Assembly: GCA_018697195.1 (NCBI GenBank)
Contig: JAGMWU010000038.1
Coordinates: 124,001 to 188,000, forward strand
DNA from: Certhia americana
Lineage: Eukaryota; Chordata; Aves; Passeriformes; Certhiidae
Direction of reading: 5' to 3'
Length of the DNA: 64,000 nucleotides
Under the pieces are notes generated by a model. It saw only the letters and a list, made by a program, of their open reading frames with translations. It was not told the origin of the DNA and ran no database searches. Positions 29,698 through 43,500 of the stretch are shown here, one piece after another. Positions within the stretch are counted from its first letter, which is position 1. Each line of letters begins with the position of its first letter. The position numbers were made by a program, and so were the translations under genes.

Positions 29698-30000
29698 CCC
29701 GCTCTAGGCCCCGCTCCCCCGTCCCGCCGCCCCGCCCGGGTCGCGCTGCCACAAAGTGCCGCGGCCGTAAAGCGCCGCAGGGTGTCGCGAGGCGTCGCGG
29801 CAGCGGGCCCGTGTCTTCCCGGGCTCCGTCAGGGACCCCCCGAGATCCCCATGGCCGGAGCCCTCCCCGTCTGACGGCGCCCCAGGCGGGGGGCCCCTGC
29901 TCCGGTCGCACCAACTACCCCGGGGAGTGTGCCCCGGCCTCCCCCCGTGGCGGCGGGTACTGCCGGAACCAGGGGGGGTAGACTGGCGGTGTACCGCGCT

Positions 30001-30620
30001 CCATCCGACGAAGCCTGTGCGCTCCTACAGCCCCAGCTGAGCTCCATGAGTCCATTCCAGCCCTGCCGCTCCCCCACCAGGCTCACACAGCACAGGGAGG
30101 GCTCCAACATTGCTCCCCCCCCCGTGACAGGGACCCCCCAACGCCCTAGCCCCTTACCTTGTAGCAGGGAAGCTGAGGGGGAGTGCAGGGTCAAGGGCAG
30201 CTCAGCAGGGACAGGCACTGCTTCCTGCCGCACGAATGGTCTTCACTGCCCTCCCCTGCACCTGGGACCACCCGCCCGTGCCTGTCCCGATGGCCGCAAG
30301 GAGGGAGTTGGGGAGAGCACCCTCAACCTCCAAAAGGAGGACTAGCAGCACCAGAGCAGTGGGGAGATAAAGCAGTAGGAGGCAGAAATGAAGGGCGAGG
30401 GTCTCAGAGAAGGGAGGGCTAGGACGGTGCTGTTATCCCTATGCTGGCATCCTGCTGCCCAGTGCTGCAGCTGGGGAAAGGAAAAATCCACAAAAGGAGG
30501 GGACAAAAATACTAGCAAGAAGCTGGGGAGGGGTGGGGGAAGTGCTGCCCCCACTGTCCAGGGCTGCCCACCCCCTGCACCAAAAATAGGGAACGAGGCT
30601 GAGAAGGTGGAAAAAATACA
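30001..30620. other. Spacer between HAX1 promoter and UBAP2L 3' end
   Basis: About 600 bases. Open frames here are short and lack recognisable similarity. I see no repeat or RNA gene. Confidence 0.55.
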
Positions 30621-30637
30621 CACATCACTTTGTGATC

Positions 30638-30643
30638 TTTATT
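30638..30643 (-). terminator. UBAP2L: UBAP2L polyadenylation signal
   Basis: TTTATT on plus, AATAAA on minus, in the context GAATAAAGATCACAAAG. It lies about 860 bases after the main stop and could serve both alternative last exons. Confidence 0.7.
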
Positions 30644-30722
30644 CTCTTCAGTAAATTCCCCACTCGGGGCTGCAGCTGAAGGGATCAGGTGGAACTGAAA
30701 AATACAAGATCTGACTGCATAG

Positions 30723-30838
30723 AAAAAACCAACCAAACAAAAACCCCAAAAAATCAAACCAAAACCCCACAAAACAAACAAACAAACAAAAAAAAAAAAA
30801 AAAAAAAAAAAAGAAAGGAAAAAAAAGAAAATAAAAAA
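30723..30838 (+). repeat. A-rich / CAAA low-complexity tract in the UBAP2L 3' UTR
   Basis: AACCAAAC- and CAAA-type words lead into an A-run of about 25 bases and then AAAG words. On the transcript it is T- and GTTT-rich. Confidence 0.85.
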
Positions 30839-31113
30839 TCCCCAACCCAAAAGCAGAAGATACTTACAGCGTGCAAGCAGGGCAAGACCTGCACTCTGGG
30901 CCCGTGAGGATGGAGGGACGCAGATGGAGAACATAAAATACCGGGGGACCCCTTGGTGGGGTGGGGGAGAAATGAGAGAACTAGAGGACAGCATGGGGTT
31001 TTTGTTTTTATATACAAGACACATTTATCCATTAAATTTAGAACACGGTACAAAAAAAACACTTCAACTAATTAATCTTACAATGCTGCTCATATCAATT
31101 ACTGGTCTTAATC

Positions 31114-31176
31114 CTAATAATAAGGGGGTTTGCTGTAGGCGACTCGCAGCTTCCACTCCTTTGGATCTGAGAGATT
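31114..31176 (-). other. UBAP2L: Alternative last coding exon of UBAP2L
   Basis: On the minus strand a CT-rich tract ends CAACTGCCCCAG, followed by 21 codons that finish in TAG. Joined to the donor of exon 32605-32802 (phase 0), the protein would end with 20 residues starting NLSDPKEWKLRV and closing SKPPYY, replacing the usual 31-residue SGSGQ...YSWGAN end. The acceptor is strong and the frame fits. I hold it likely from sequence, but have no transcript. Confidence 0.6.
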
Positions 31177-31500
31177 CTGGGGCAGTTGGATGGGAGAGGG
31201 GGATAGAAAGGAGTAAAAACCAAAAAAGGCCCCTACGGCAAACGGATCAGATCTGAATGCGGAGAGAGAAAAAAAAAAAAGGAAAAAAAGAAAAAAATAC
31301 AAATTCTATATTACATACAACAGGAAAGTGACTGAAGACAGACAACGCAGAGGTGCCTGCGGCCTGCCCTGCGGGCCCTGCCAGGGCTGGGGGCCCGGGC
31401 GCTCCCCGCTGCAGGGTTCTCTCCTCCCTGGGATCCTTCCTCATCATTGGGGTCACTGGGATTCTCTTCCGGAAGCAAGTGGTGGCAAGGGGGCCCGGCC

Positions 31501-34500
31501 TCAGTTGGCGCCCCAGCTGTAGCTGTTGTAGGCGGACTTGTTGGCCTGGGATTTCTGGGGAATGGAGCTGCCTTGGCTGCGCTGCCCGGAGCCGCTCTGC
31601 AGGGAAGGGCAGAAGGAGAAGCGGGTGGTGAGTGCAGGGGAACCACCCCCAGGGGAAATGCTGGCATGCCTCGGCCCCAGAAAACAGCCCTGGCCAGGTG
31701 CTCTGGGCAACAGCTCCTCGGCAGCCACCGATCTGCCTCAGCCCAGCTGAGCTCCCTGGCACTGGGGCAGGGGCTGCCTCCAGCACCTCGCAGCTGCACC
31801 ATCTGTGCCCCAGCACCCTCCCTTGGTTCCACACCTTGCTCCAGGCCAGCAGTGCACAGGGCTGTGGGCAGCTTGTACTGGCCACTGAGCAGCAGGAAGA
31901 GGGGAGACGGGGAAAGGTTGGTGAGGGTTGTGTCTGCGCGCGGGTGTGTGTGTGTATGCACATACTGACTGAGGGCCTCCTCGCCTTGTGGGGCCATGGG
32001 GTAGAAGGAAGGGGCTGCGTGATCCTGGGGAGCCTTACGGGCAGGGGCAGAGCCCAGGGCAAGTGCAATGCATTTTCAGAGAGTTCAATTACCTGATCTT
32101 CCTGCTGGCGTTGGCAGCACAGTATCATCTGCAAATATGGAAGCTGTTGCAGTACCAGGATATGTAAAATAAAGGGACAAACTATGACAATAGAAATCCA
32201 TGGTTAAACCTGAAAGCTCCTGTAGGGTCATGGCTATGGCAAGTAACCCCTTTGGTGCTGGCCTGCAGAGCTGCCCCTCTGAGGATGGGGGAGGTTGGGG
32301 TGCCCCAGATGTGTCTGAGTGAAGGGGCACTACCTGGCCACATCTGGTGCAGCCTGGCAGCAGGAGGGTTGTGCTGAGTACCCAGTCTGGCAGAGCGCAC
32401 CCCAGGCTTTCCTTCTCACCTCATCCTCTTACCAGCCCTGTGTGTATGTGCAGGTGTGAGCGTGTGCATGTCACTGCATGTGTCCGCCGCAGAGCATGAG
32501 GTAGGGAGGCAGGGAGGGAGAGAAGGACCAGGGAAGTAAAGGGGGAAAAAAGAGCCCTAGGAGATACCCCAGCAAGGGGCTGAGGTGCCAGGGGCATTGC
32601 TTACCTGCCCATCCTGCTGCAGGTGGTGGTGGAGGATCTGCGAGTGGGGCTGCTGATGCGGGGTCAGGATGTGCATGAAAGGGGTGGGGGGGTATGCCGC
32701 TGCTGTTGCAGGGTTGATGGGGCCGCCGCTGCCCAGCGCCGAAGGCAGATTGAAAGAGGCTGCTGGGGTTCCAGTGTGAAATCCCTGCTTCTCGAAGGAT
32801 TGCTACGAAGGAGATACCAATGGCAGAATAAGGGTGGGGAGCCCAGCTGGCAGTGTGCCCTTCCCCTTCTCTACACATCACAGGCCCAGAGTCACATGTC
32901 GTACAGAGAACGGATAGAGTCTCTTCCTATGGCTCTTTCTGGGCTTGGAATTGCTGTAAGCTGGGAAAGGTGAAGCATTTCCCTTCTCCCCGGCTGACTG
33001 ACCCAAAGGGAAGAGACCTCATTGCCCAGGAAGACTGTCTCAGAGTTTAGCTTTTGCTCCCCAGCAATGCAGAAAGCAGTCACAGACACTAACCTGAGTT
33101 TTGGAATAGACAGAGCCCGAGATGTCTGGCACGCCTGTATTACTTGATGTCACAGATACACCTGGGGAGAAGGGAGAGGTGAGTGTTAGGCAGCAGCCAA
33201 CTGCTTGCTGCTAATACCAGCAGCACCTGGTGGAGAGCTCCAGTATTCAGGGAAGATCTGCAGACAGACTGGCCCGGGCAGCTAGGCCCCTGGCATGACC
33301 ACATGCAAAGCACCCATACCAGTATAAGTTATTTTGCTCTGGACACAACAGTTTCAAAATGCCTCCATAAACCAGCTGAAGGGCTGGCTGCCACCCAGAG
33401 AAACACATGAAAACCAGGTCTGAGGAGAGCTGGGGAACGCAATGGACGGACAGGAAAACAAACCCATAGAATGTGGCACAGCAGCAAGAATAGACAAAAG
33501 CTCTTCAGGTATCAAACAGGCAATTGCATGTAAAGTCAGCTCAGCTGTGGGCTGGGATGGTTGGCACAGTGACTGACAACACAAGCTCCATGGGATGTTG
33601 GTTGTCCCTAAAAGAGGGTGGCCCAGAGGACACCTCAGCCATCATTTAATGCCTGGAAAAAGTGCTGAAATGAAAGCAGTTTGAAGGACTCAGCAACCAG
33701 GTGACCTGGTACAAATCTGAAATACCTTCGCAAAGAGAAAATACTATCTTGAAGGGCTCTAATGCAGTGAAAAGAAGTGACAAAAGGTACTTAAAAGGAC
33801 TGGAAGCAGAAGCCAAATGCAGCCCTGTGTAAGTCAGCCAGACACCTACCAAGACAGGTGTCAGGTTCATGACCTTCCTGCATCTTTGGATCAAGGACAC
33901 TTCCCTAGAAAGTGTCTGCCAAACACCGGTGGGAAGTAAGTTCAAATCCAGAACAATTGCTGTTCTGCTGATCACATATAGGCAAATTAAAAACAACAAA
34001 CCAAATAATTCAGTAGCTTAAGCTTCTGATAGTGGTCCAAAGGCCTGGACAGCTGACTGCAGGGCACAGAGGAGGGCATGAAGTGATCTATAACCGCCAA
34101 ACCTGCTCCAGACCTGGATGCAGAACAATCCTGGGCCTTTCTAAGGATAATCAAGCTACTTAGGAGAGGCACCCCTTGCAGTTCTATTACTGGTGTAAGA
34201 CAGCAGTCCCTATCACAGCCAGCAAGACTGGGAACAAGCCCTGTTGCTGTGGAAGGTGCTCTTATGAGTCTCTTACCAGTGCTGTATCCATGAGAACCAT
34301 AGCCACTGGGCTGCTGGAAAGGGGTTGCTGATGCATTGACGCTGACATTCACACCATGCTGCTTGGAAGAGGTAGGAGCAACCTACAGAACAGAGAGGAA
34401 CAGAGTGAGAAGAAGCTTTGCTGTGCCACCCTGCTATCTAAATCTCACACTTTGCCTCTGGGAAACTCACAGGGAACACGGCGGGCCCATACTGGAAGGT

Positions 34501-37500
34501 GCTGGGGAGCCCTGGTACCCCTGTGTAGTATGGCAGACTGGTGTAACTGTAGCCAGGAGGCAGCGCTGGGTTCAGGAACGTCTGCTGTGTGGTGTGGTGA
34601 GTCTGGGTCTGGCTCTGCTGAGGCTGTGCCAAAGTTGTTGCAGGAGCGGGGGAAGAGGCATCACCACGGCCAAATTTTGTTAAGTCACCTGAGATAGAGG
34701 AGGTAAGAGTGAAGAACAGATGCTAAATCCTGGCCCATTCCAACTCAGCCCAAAGGTGACCCAGTCTTTTGATAAAAAGTGACCTCAATCACACACACAC
34801 ATACACACACACACACCCTTCTGCCAGTGCCAAGGACTGTGGCCCTCAGACCTTTGCACACTGATAAAGTAAAGCTGTTAATTTTCTTTTCTCTAACAGG
34901 ACTACAGAGGCAAAGGGAAGCCACAGTAGCTAAGCCCACAATCTGGCACTGGATAAACGTGCTAACAGAGTCTTATGCTAGAGCTGTCCCTCATCCCTCT
35001 CCATGCACCACCAGCAAGACTGAACACAACCCAGACCCTTGCCTAGGCTGTGCAGGGCATGGCTGCAGGGCTGGAGGAAGCTCCCTGTGCTGATCTTGAT
35101 GAGCACCTGCTTGGCTCTTCCATGCAAACACTTTCCTATTCAGAACTCACATAGTTCCATGCTCTGAGCTTGGCATTTCAGCCTCAGCTGGGCAAAAGCA
35201 CTTGCACACAAAGCAGCTCCTGCCAAAGCTGAGAAGATGTGGTGCTGGAAAAAGATCTAACCTCCAAGTACAACAATTCCTACACCACGTGAAAGCTCAG
35301 CACAGTCACTGCCCACTGTGGACTGACAGTGCATTAACGCACTTACCAAGGTCAGTGAGAGGTCATACACCCACTGGGTGCTTGGGTTGAGTTTGACAGG
35401 TCCCAAATTTCTCACTTGCTTTCTCCATGAGACTGTCCCATAAAAAAAAAATATAATTTCGCCATATTTTGTTTCTCTCTATTTTTACTCTCAGTGCTTG
35501 ACAAGCACTGCTTACCACCTGCCTCACAACCAACTAGAAAGCATTCCCCCAGTTGCAGGCCTTGCAGAATCTTTCAGCCCTTCATCATTCCCTTTTCAAT
35601 TGCCCCTTTAACTCCTACTTTGCCCACTTCTTCCCAGTATCAGACTTTGATACTACCAGATGCTAAAAAGGAAGGCAAGAATTTAGCTGTGAGAAGCATG
35701 CTTCAAACCAAAAGCAGTGCAGGAGGCACAGTGCAGTTGCAGATGTAGTTCCAGTGGACAAAGACACAGGACACTAGTAGAAGCAGCACAAACCCTGGTG
35801 GGATGGGAATTAGAGTAGTCTTTTTCCCTACCAGAGTATGGATTGCTGCTCAGGCTGCCATCTCTTCCAGTCAGTGGTGTGGTGGGTGTAGGGAATGGGA
35901 TGCTGTAGTAATCCTGATGAATAAAAACAAATGGAGAAAACATTTTATCAGCCCTGTCCAAAGTGCAAAGCAGTACGTTTTGGGAGAGAGAAATTTCTCT
36001 ACTGTAACTGTATGATATGTCTGAGTATTGCAGTTCAACCAGCCACATCCAGGCTGTCATGATCTACAGCAGCCCCAGGTTTTTGTAGCATGTACCATCC
36101 CCCTCATCTGGCTATTCGAAGAACCAGATAAGGTCTACTGGCATGCAGTTCTTAAACTGCCTGAACTTTCCCCCCCTCTTCACAAGAAAATAGACATGTC
36201 CTATTGCTAAATAAAGCCCAATCTCATCAGGTATTTAGTCACTGACTCTGTCATGGATCAGAGGTGAATCTCTGTAATAGCTCTGCTGTTGTAACTCAGG
36301 CTCCCTGGCTCCACAAGGAATACTGCTGTATGAGTAACTCATGCTGCCAACTCCCCACGTGCCAAGGAGCAACTGATTAACTCCCAACTGCTGCTACAGA
36401 GAGATGCATCCACCCAGCATCTCATTTTGCCAGCTCTTCAGGACTGTCCACAGCTGACCTGTCTCTACCCAAGCAGCACCAGTGGAAGTGGCATGTCCTT
36501 GTCCTTCTGCAGTACTCACCAACGGGAATCTCGTCTGGAGCATTTGCAAGTCATCATATCCATACACCTGTGGCTAGAAAAAGAGCCAGAGATGACATCA
36601 GGGACATGGACTACATAGGGACATCTAATTTTAGACTCAACATTTAGATAAATGTGAGAGAAAGCCAGAAGTAGCTCATCAGTGGAAACACGAGCCACCA
36701 GATGCAGGCAGACAGAGCCTCTATACAGGCTGATGCCACCAGAAGTTTCTGGGAGCTGCTCAAAGCAAAGTGCTCCAGAACAAAGCCACTCAATAGTTTT
36801 TCTCTGGATATCATCCCAAAATTGAAATCTGTCCTCACCTTTAGGAGAGGGTGTGACACACATCACTAGACTTTGTGGCCATTGGCTACCCTTGCCCTGA
36901 CTGTTTGCCCTTTGTCACACCATGTTTCTAACATAGCTCTGTGCTTACACACACTGTGCTCTGCCCAACGGCTCTTCAAAGGCTGGAAAGGCTACAGGCA
37001 CGTAGACTCTGCTCTGGGGTGATCATGACACATGTTTATCCCCATGGGCACACAGAAGTCATGGAAAAAAGAACAGGTCCAAACTCTGCCTGTCCAAGGC
37101 AGCCCTCTGAGCTATGCCACAGTTTTTAGTTTCCCCACCATGCTATGTCCCTCCCTGCTGCAGAGGGACTTGGGAGGGATCTAGTGGCATGACACCACTG
37201 CAAAGTTCCACTCACTGGATAGGCATGTAGCAACCCTGGAGCCATGATGTATGGATTAGGCAACAACGGTGGGACTCCAGGAGGGAGATTGGGAGGTGCT
37301 TTTCCTGAATAAGGAAGAGAAAGGAGAAGTTCCACAGTGAAGCAAACAGCAGAAGCTCACTCTCTTAGCCCCCACACCCTTCTCTGGTATAACAGTACCC
37401 AGGAAAGTACCTGATGTGGTTGCAACGGAGCTGCGAGTCGAGGCTGTCACTGTGGAGTTGCTGCTGAGGCTGAGGCCCAGGCTGCTGACACTGCTGAGGC

Positions 37501-40500
37501 TGGATGAAACGCTGACAACCGGTGGGGCAGCTGACACCGTGCTGGAGGAGGTGGAGAAAGTACTAGCAGAAGAATGGAGGCTTGCTTCACTCTCCACACT
37601 TGTGTGCTAGGGAAAGAAGGAAGAGAGTCAGGGGATCAGGCAGATGGAAGCAAGTGCACAGGTACCACAGGACAGTCTCTAGGCAGAACATTATGCACCT
37701 CTGTCTGCCTCTGGATGTTTCTGCAGTGAGCCTGGCTTCAGTCCAAAGTTCCTTACAGTAGCCAATCTCTAATGCTTACATCCCAACACATCCATCTGAT
37801 AAGCAGAGCAGGGCCTGACACCACATTTGCAGCAGGGTGATTTATTCTGCTGCATAAGCCAATAGCCAGGAACTGTACTGCAAGAGCTCCAGCAGTGAAG
37901 ATATCTGGTTCCACTGCATCAGCTACCAGCTTGCTCTGACATGTGGCTGTGACTCTGCAGCACTTTCAAGGGCTACTACAGGCTCAAAAAAAGGCACTGC
38001 TCTGTCAGAAGCAGGCAGGGTGCCAACAGCCTTGAGCCACAAGTGCACAGACAGTGTTCTGTCTATATATACATAACCCCCTGTTGTCTCTCCACACAGC
38101 ATCTGAACTCCAGCAGGACAGCCAGCAGCCTGGCAGCTCCTGTCACAACCATAGCCCAAGGTTAGGCACCCCAGCAAACCCTGCCAAGCCAAGGAGAAAT
38201 GGGGTACACAGTGTGAGAGCAAACCCAGACTCACCAGAAGAGTTGAAGTTGATGTTCGCCCAGAGGACGTGGATGAGGACAGACTGTTCTGCTGGGTGGG
38301 TAATGCACTGATGGAAGAGAAATAAAACATTGTCAAACCAAGGTGAGAGAGTCAACACTGGTAGCACCATCCCATTTCCCATCTGCTCGAATGGGGTGAG
38401 TCATCTCAGTCTTCTTCATCGCATGTGACAGACTCTGATGTCTGCTATAGATTCCTGCTTCTAGTCTGCTTCTTCAGAAATCCATCCCCTCATACTCATT
38501 CACCTGCTGAGCTGGGCAGTGGTTGTACTCGGGAGCTCCTCGCTGTGGCTCAGGCTGCTCAGAGCTGTTGAGTGTTGGCTGGCTGTTGTCAGCAAGGACG
38601 ATGCAGACACCCCATCACTGAGAGGTGCAATACTGGGAGCAGAGGGGGAGTCAGATTTCACTGCAGGGCCCGTAGCACCTGAGAACAAAAGCTTTGGGTT
38701 AAAGGCAACTACTGGCAACTTCCAGAGGGTAACACAAGGGCAAGGATCATTAAGTGCTCAGCTAGAGGAGCTGGGAGATCTGGGGTTTCCCTCAGTGGTG
38801 CCAAACAGTTATACACTCAGGTGTTCTATGTCTTACTTCACCACAACACTACCATTGGGTCTGCAAAGAGGTTCAAGACCTAAGGACGAAGTGCCTTCCA
38901 CATACAAAGCAGAGTAAATTATTGTCATAGGTGACCCTTCAAGGATCTCAAGGATCCATCAGCAGAAAGCTGAATGTTTTGAGGCAAGTAAAAAATCTGA
39001 ATGGCAGCAATTAGTCCAGCAAAAAAAGGACGTGCTATCAACACAGATAAGCTTCTCATTCAAAGCAAAGAACACAAGCACGAGAGATGGAAGACACCTC
39101 TTACCACCTGCACTGGCAAGACTCTTACCTTCAACAGCCTGTGTGGTTTGTAATGGCGTGGGTTGTACAGAACTGAAACCATTCTGAGGAAGAAGAGAAG
39201 AAAGGAGTACTGGGCATTATAGTTGCACATTTCCAGAGGCAGAGCTAGTGTCACCTCCCCCATACTCCATTCCACAGTTATGAAAAGGTCCTGCTACCAG
39301 AATGTGTGTCACCAAACCATATTTGGGTCAGTCCCAAGGTCTAGCCCCATGCCAGCATGGTCCCCAAGTGTGTATTAGAAAAATCAGTGCCAGCAGTTTC
39401 TCTGCTGATGGTAGTTAAGACCACCTCAACATTCTCAATCCAAGTTCAGTAGCCAAACCTAATGTTACTGAACTGGTGTGCAGCATAGAAGAACCAAATC
39501 TTTAACACAAAACAAAATTCTTTGTCTGCACGCCCCTCTCTAGCAGGGTAACTGTCCATGACACAGCACATGCTCTGCAATCGACTGCTGTTAACCCCAG
39601 TGGTCCAAGACCAGACACAAAACACAGCTGCCAGAAGAGAGCTCTCACTGGAGCCCACGAGCCACACAGCGAGGCTGGAGGATCACAGAAGCATTTGGTA
39701 AGCCATTCAGCTTCCCCCAAGACAATTCACACATAAGGCTCAGTCAGCACAATGGGTAAAGCAAAGATATTCTCTTACCTTAGCCTGGGTCAGATCTTTC
39801 TGGGGAGAGGAGGAGATAGAATTTGGGTATCGCCTTGTCTGGGTGGATCTCTGTTCGTACAGTGGTCCCTGAGCACTGTTCTGGGAGGTAAACGTTGCTG
39901 TCTGTATTGTGCCACTCTGGTAACCAGACTCCTGGCTTTGATTGGACGAAATTGTGGATGAAGATTCACTACAAAAGGAAAAAAAAAAGTGTTCCTCCAT
40001 TTTCTTCCTAAACAGCCCTGCTGTAAGCTGCTAGCCCAGACTGGGTTCTTCACTTCAAATACTCAAAATAAAAAGCCCCAAGCATCAGTATAAAGGCACC
40101 ACATGAAGCAGCCAAGTCAAGAAACATGCTCAGAGAGCAGGGAACCATGGAAATCCAGCTGCAGCCTTCACACGCAGCTGCACCTTTGGCAACACTTCAT
40201 GAGCTGCCACCACTCAGGCCCCAGTACTCAAGGGACTGGCCAGTTACTAAGGGTCAGCCCAAGAGAAGACAAACCATCACCATAGGTACGCCTACCCCAC
40301 TGCGTCCCAGTTTGCCAGGCAAAAAGGTGGACAAAATACTCAGAATCTGTTCACCAAAGACATGGAGCACTTGTGCTGGGGATTCCCCTCCTGTGTTTTC
40401 AACAACACAGTTTAAGGGCAGCAGAAAAACTGCTTTCTGTGCAAATACCAGCAGGCCAAAGAGCCACAGTGCTGCCCGATGAGTCTGCTGGCAACTTGTG

Positions 40501-43500
40501 CTTTGCTGTTGCATACATTGTCCCCCCTTTGTGGCCAAAGCATAGTCAGAAAGGGTCTACTAGTATGCACAACAACCCAAGTCCACAGGACTAGTGAACT
40601 TCCAAAGCTGCCTGCTTGGATTAATAGGTTCCTGGTCCTCACCTGGCTGAGCTGGTGTAGAGGCTGCTCTGAGACTGGCTAACGGCGGCGCTAGTTGTGG
40701 GCGTTGATTCGTATTCGGCAAGAACAGGCTCTGAACCAAACTGTAACGCCCCAAACTGCAGGTTTAGCCCTGAGATATCCGATGAGCCAGGCATTTCCAC
40801 TGCAAGTGCAGGAATCTGCAAGGGAGGAACAACAGAACACAACAATCATTCCCAGTCATTAGCCCAGAGAATGATTGGACACAATGGCAGTTACAGGCTT
40901 GCAGCCCCTGAATTACACTGTTCCACTCAGGCAGGCACACAACTCCATCATTCCTACAAACACTCAGTGCCAACAGCAGGGTGGCCAAGCTCAGACCTTC
41001 CCTCAGCAGCCCAAATGGCTGTTTCTGCAGTTCTAACACAACTCGATGCTTCCTTCCCCACCACTGGTCTGCACCTTTGATGTTAACGATGCTTTTTTCT
41101 TTTGCTGCTTAAGCTTCTGCTGTACTGGCTGGGGACTTGAGGACTGGTTGTCCGAGGACCCTGGGGACATCTGGGGAACCGGGTTGGTTTTGCTGGGCAG
41201 TGGTGAGGATGGGGGTGCCGGTGTGGTTGTGGAGGCAGTCACCACAGGCTGTTTCTCCTGCATGAACACTTCTATCATGGTTGAAGTTGATGTGAAGCCC
41301 TGACGCTTGGTGAAGGGACTATGCACGGAAGAGTCTGTTGGGTTCTTGAGATCTATGGGACAAGACAGAGGTGAGTTAGCAAGGTTTGTTTCCTTAAAAA
41401 AAAAAAATCAATTTCTGACACTTATCAAGAAAAATAAATCCTTTTCCTCTACATTTCATCCTGAAGCCTGTTAGAGAGCAGAGAATTTAAGCATCTCTGC
41501 TCCCTGCCTGACCCTCTCACCACCATCAATGCCAAACCTTTTCAAGCCCTTCTTCCCTCAGTTGCTTCCACCATCCCTGCAGGATAAAGTGCACGGCAGA
41601 AGTCCCTCATTCTCCAAGAAAAGCTGAACTCCAGAGTCCCTCATGACTCCACAGTCGGAGTCCTGCAGGCCACTTCCTTCCCCATTCTGTTAACATTCCT
41701 GCATTACATTCCCTCCCCTTTCCCCTGCAGGGACTAGGTATCTCCAAGCCACATCACTGCTTTGGGCTGCCTACCCTCAGGTCTTTGCTCCACCTTCCTC
41801 CTCTGATTAAGCCTTACCACAGTTCATTCAAAATCAACTCCTATTCTCTGTGACTCTCCTCTGAAGCTTCTTGTCTGAGAAGATCAGAAGCTGCTAACAC
41901 TGACACGAAGATAGGGATCCACTTTTCTTCAACTTAGATTTGAACCAAAGCCATTTCCCTATAGCAACCACAAGCTGAAGGAAACGACACTAGCACTCAA
42001 CCACAGCAAAACTCAGCTTCTCATCTGAAAAGAGCCTCTCAATCCCTGTTTATTCCCTCATGCCAGCCCAGAGATAAGAGTTACTTTTTGGTCTTTAAGA
42101 GCAAATCCCCTTAAAATTCTCTTAAAAGATAATAGTAATTCAGGAGAGAGACGAGACTGACAAGAGTTCGTATTTGGGAGCTATTCTCCGGAGGTTCCCT
42201 TTCAGACCATTTTCTGGCACAGCTTTACACCAGGAAGGAGTTCTGCACATTCTGAGAGGCTCAGGAATGCCAGATACCTAGCCCTGAAACTGTCTGGAAT
42301 GACAGATTCAACTGTCCAAAGTATAAAAGGAATAGGGAGAGACTCACACACACTATTACATTCTAGTCTCACCCACAGGTCTTAATTTTTCCAGCTCAGC
42401 TAAATTGGTTGTGAACTTGTGAACAGGTCCTCTGCTGAATCCCTCCCACCGCTGCTCACAGCATGCCTCTGCAGTTCTGGGGGAACATGTTCCCTCCCCT
42501 CTGGGGAGCCACATCGTTTTTCCTTACCGTACTGCACCAGAGACGAGGTCTGTGTGGTGGATCCCATGTCCCAGGAAGCAGCAGTGGTGCTCCCAGCAGG
42601 CTGGGTGTGCTGAGCTGCCAGCTGAGCCAGCGCCTGGGCTGTCTTGAACTGCTCCAGGAACTGCGACCCTGTAGTACTGCTGCCTTTGGCCTCCCCGACA
42701 TCTCCAAACCCTTTCCCCAACATGCTCACCTGCAATTTCAGCAAGGAGATAAAGTCAATGTCTCCCATAGCTTGGAACTTGGCTCAGAGGACAGATACAT
42801 CTCTGAACATAAGCCCAAAAAGCCCAAATGCACTGTACCCTGTTGCTTCTCACTGGGTACCTCAGCTCAACACTCTCAAGCTCCAAAAGCACACACACTG
42901 CTGGCAGGAAGGGCTCACGTTTCTTTCCCAGCCTCCACTGTGCATCAACACAAGAGGTATGGTCATCTCTTGCCCAACCATGCCATGGTACAGTGTCACA
43001 GGGAGTTACAAAGGAAGTTAACAGACAGGATGTTAAAAAATGTACTAAATTATTCTCATGCATTCAGTTGCACTAGAAGAGAAACACCAGGAGATCTTGG
43101 CTTTATGGTTAATGTGGTTTTGAAAATCTTTCCTCAACTATCTCATCATTAAGTAAACAATTTTTATTTCTTTTTGCTAAACTTACACAAAGCAGCATCT
43201 GCCCAGGTTTATGTACATCCCTGACTCTGACTCAATGTCTCCTTCCTTCTCCTGTCAGCAGATGCCAACATTGCATCCCACACCAGCTCCCAACCAGTTC
43301 TGTTCCTCAAACCGTTGGAACTGCAAGCCCTGAACCAAAAGAGCTTTTCCTTTGCTTTAAGCAGGAATGAAGCATGTGTTGCAAATCTGACAAGGGCAGC
43401 AGGGGAGGAATTATCACAAATACTTAAAATTGAGCAATGAACTTCAGGCCACTGCCTTTAAAGCAGACTAGCAAATTATTTGGCTCTACCAGCCCCAAGC

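Noticed and set aside
31247..32134. A 295-codon minus-strand frame over the UBAP2L 3' end
   Set aside because: It crosses exon 31501-31596 in another frame and continues into A/T-rich UTR. The real last exon is fixed by splice phase and family sequence.
42463..43152. A 229-codon plus-strand frame opposite UBAP2L exon 42528-42729
   Set aside because: It is the antisense shadow of a coding exon and extends into intron without splice support or similarity.
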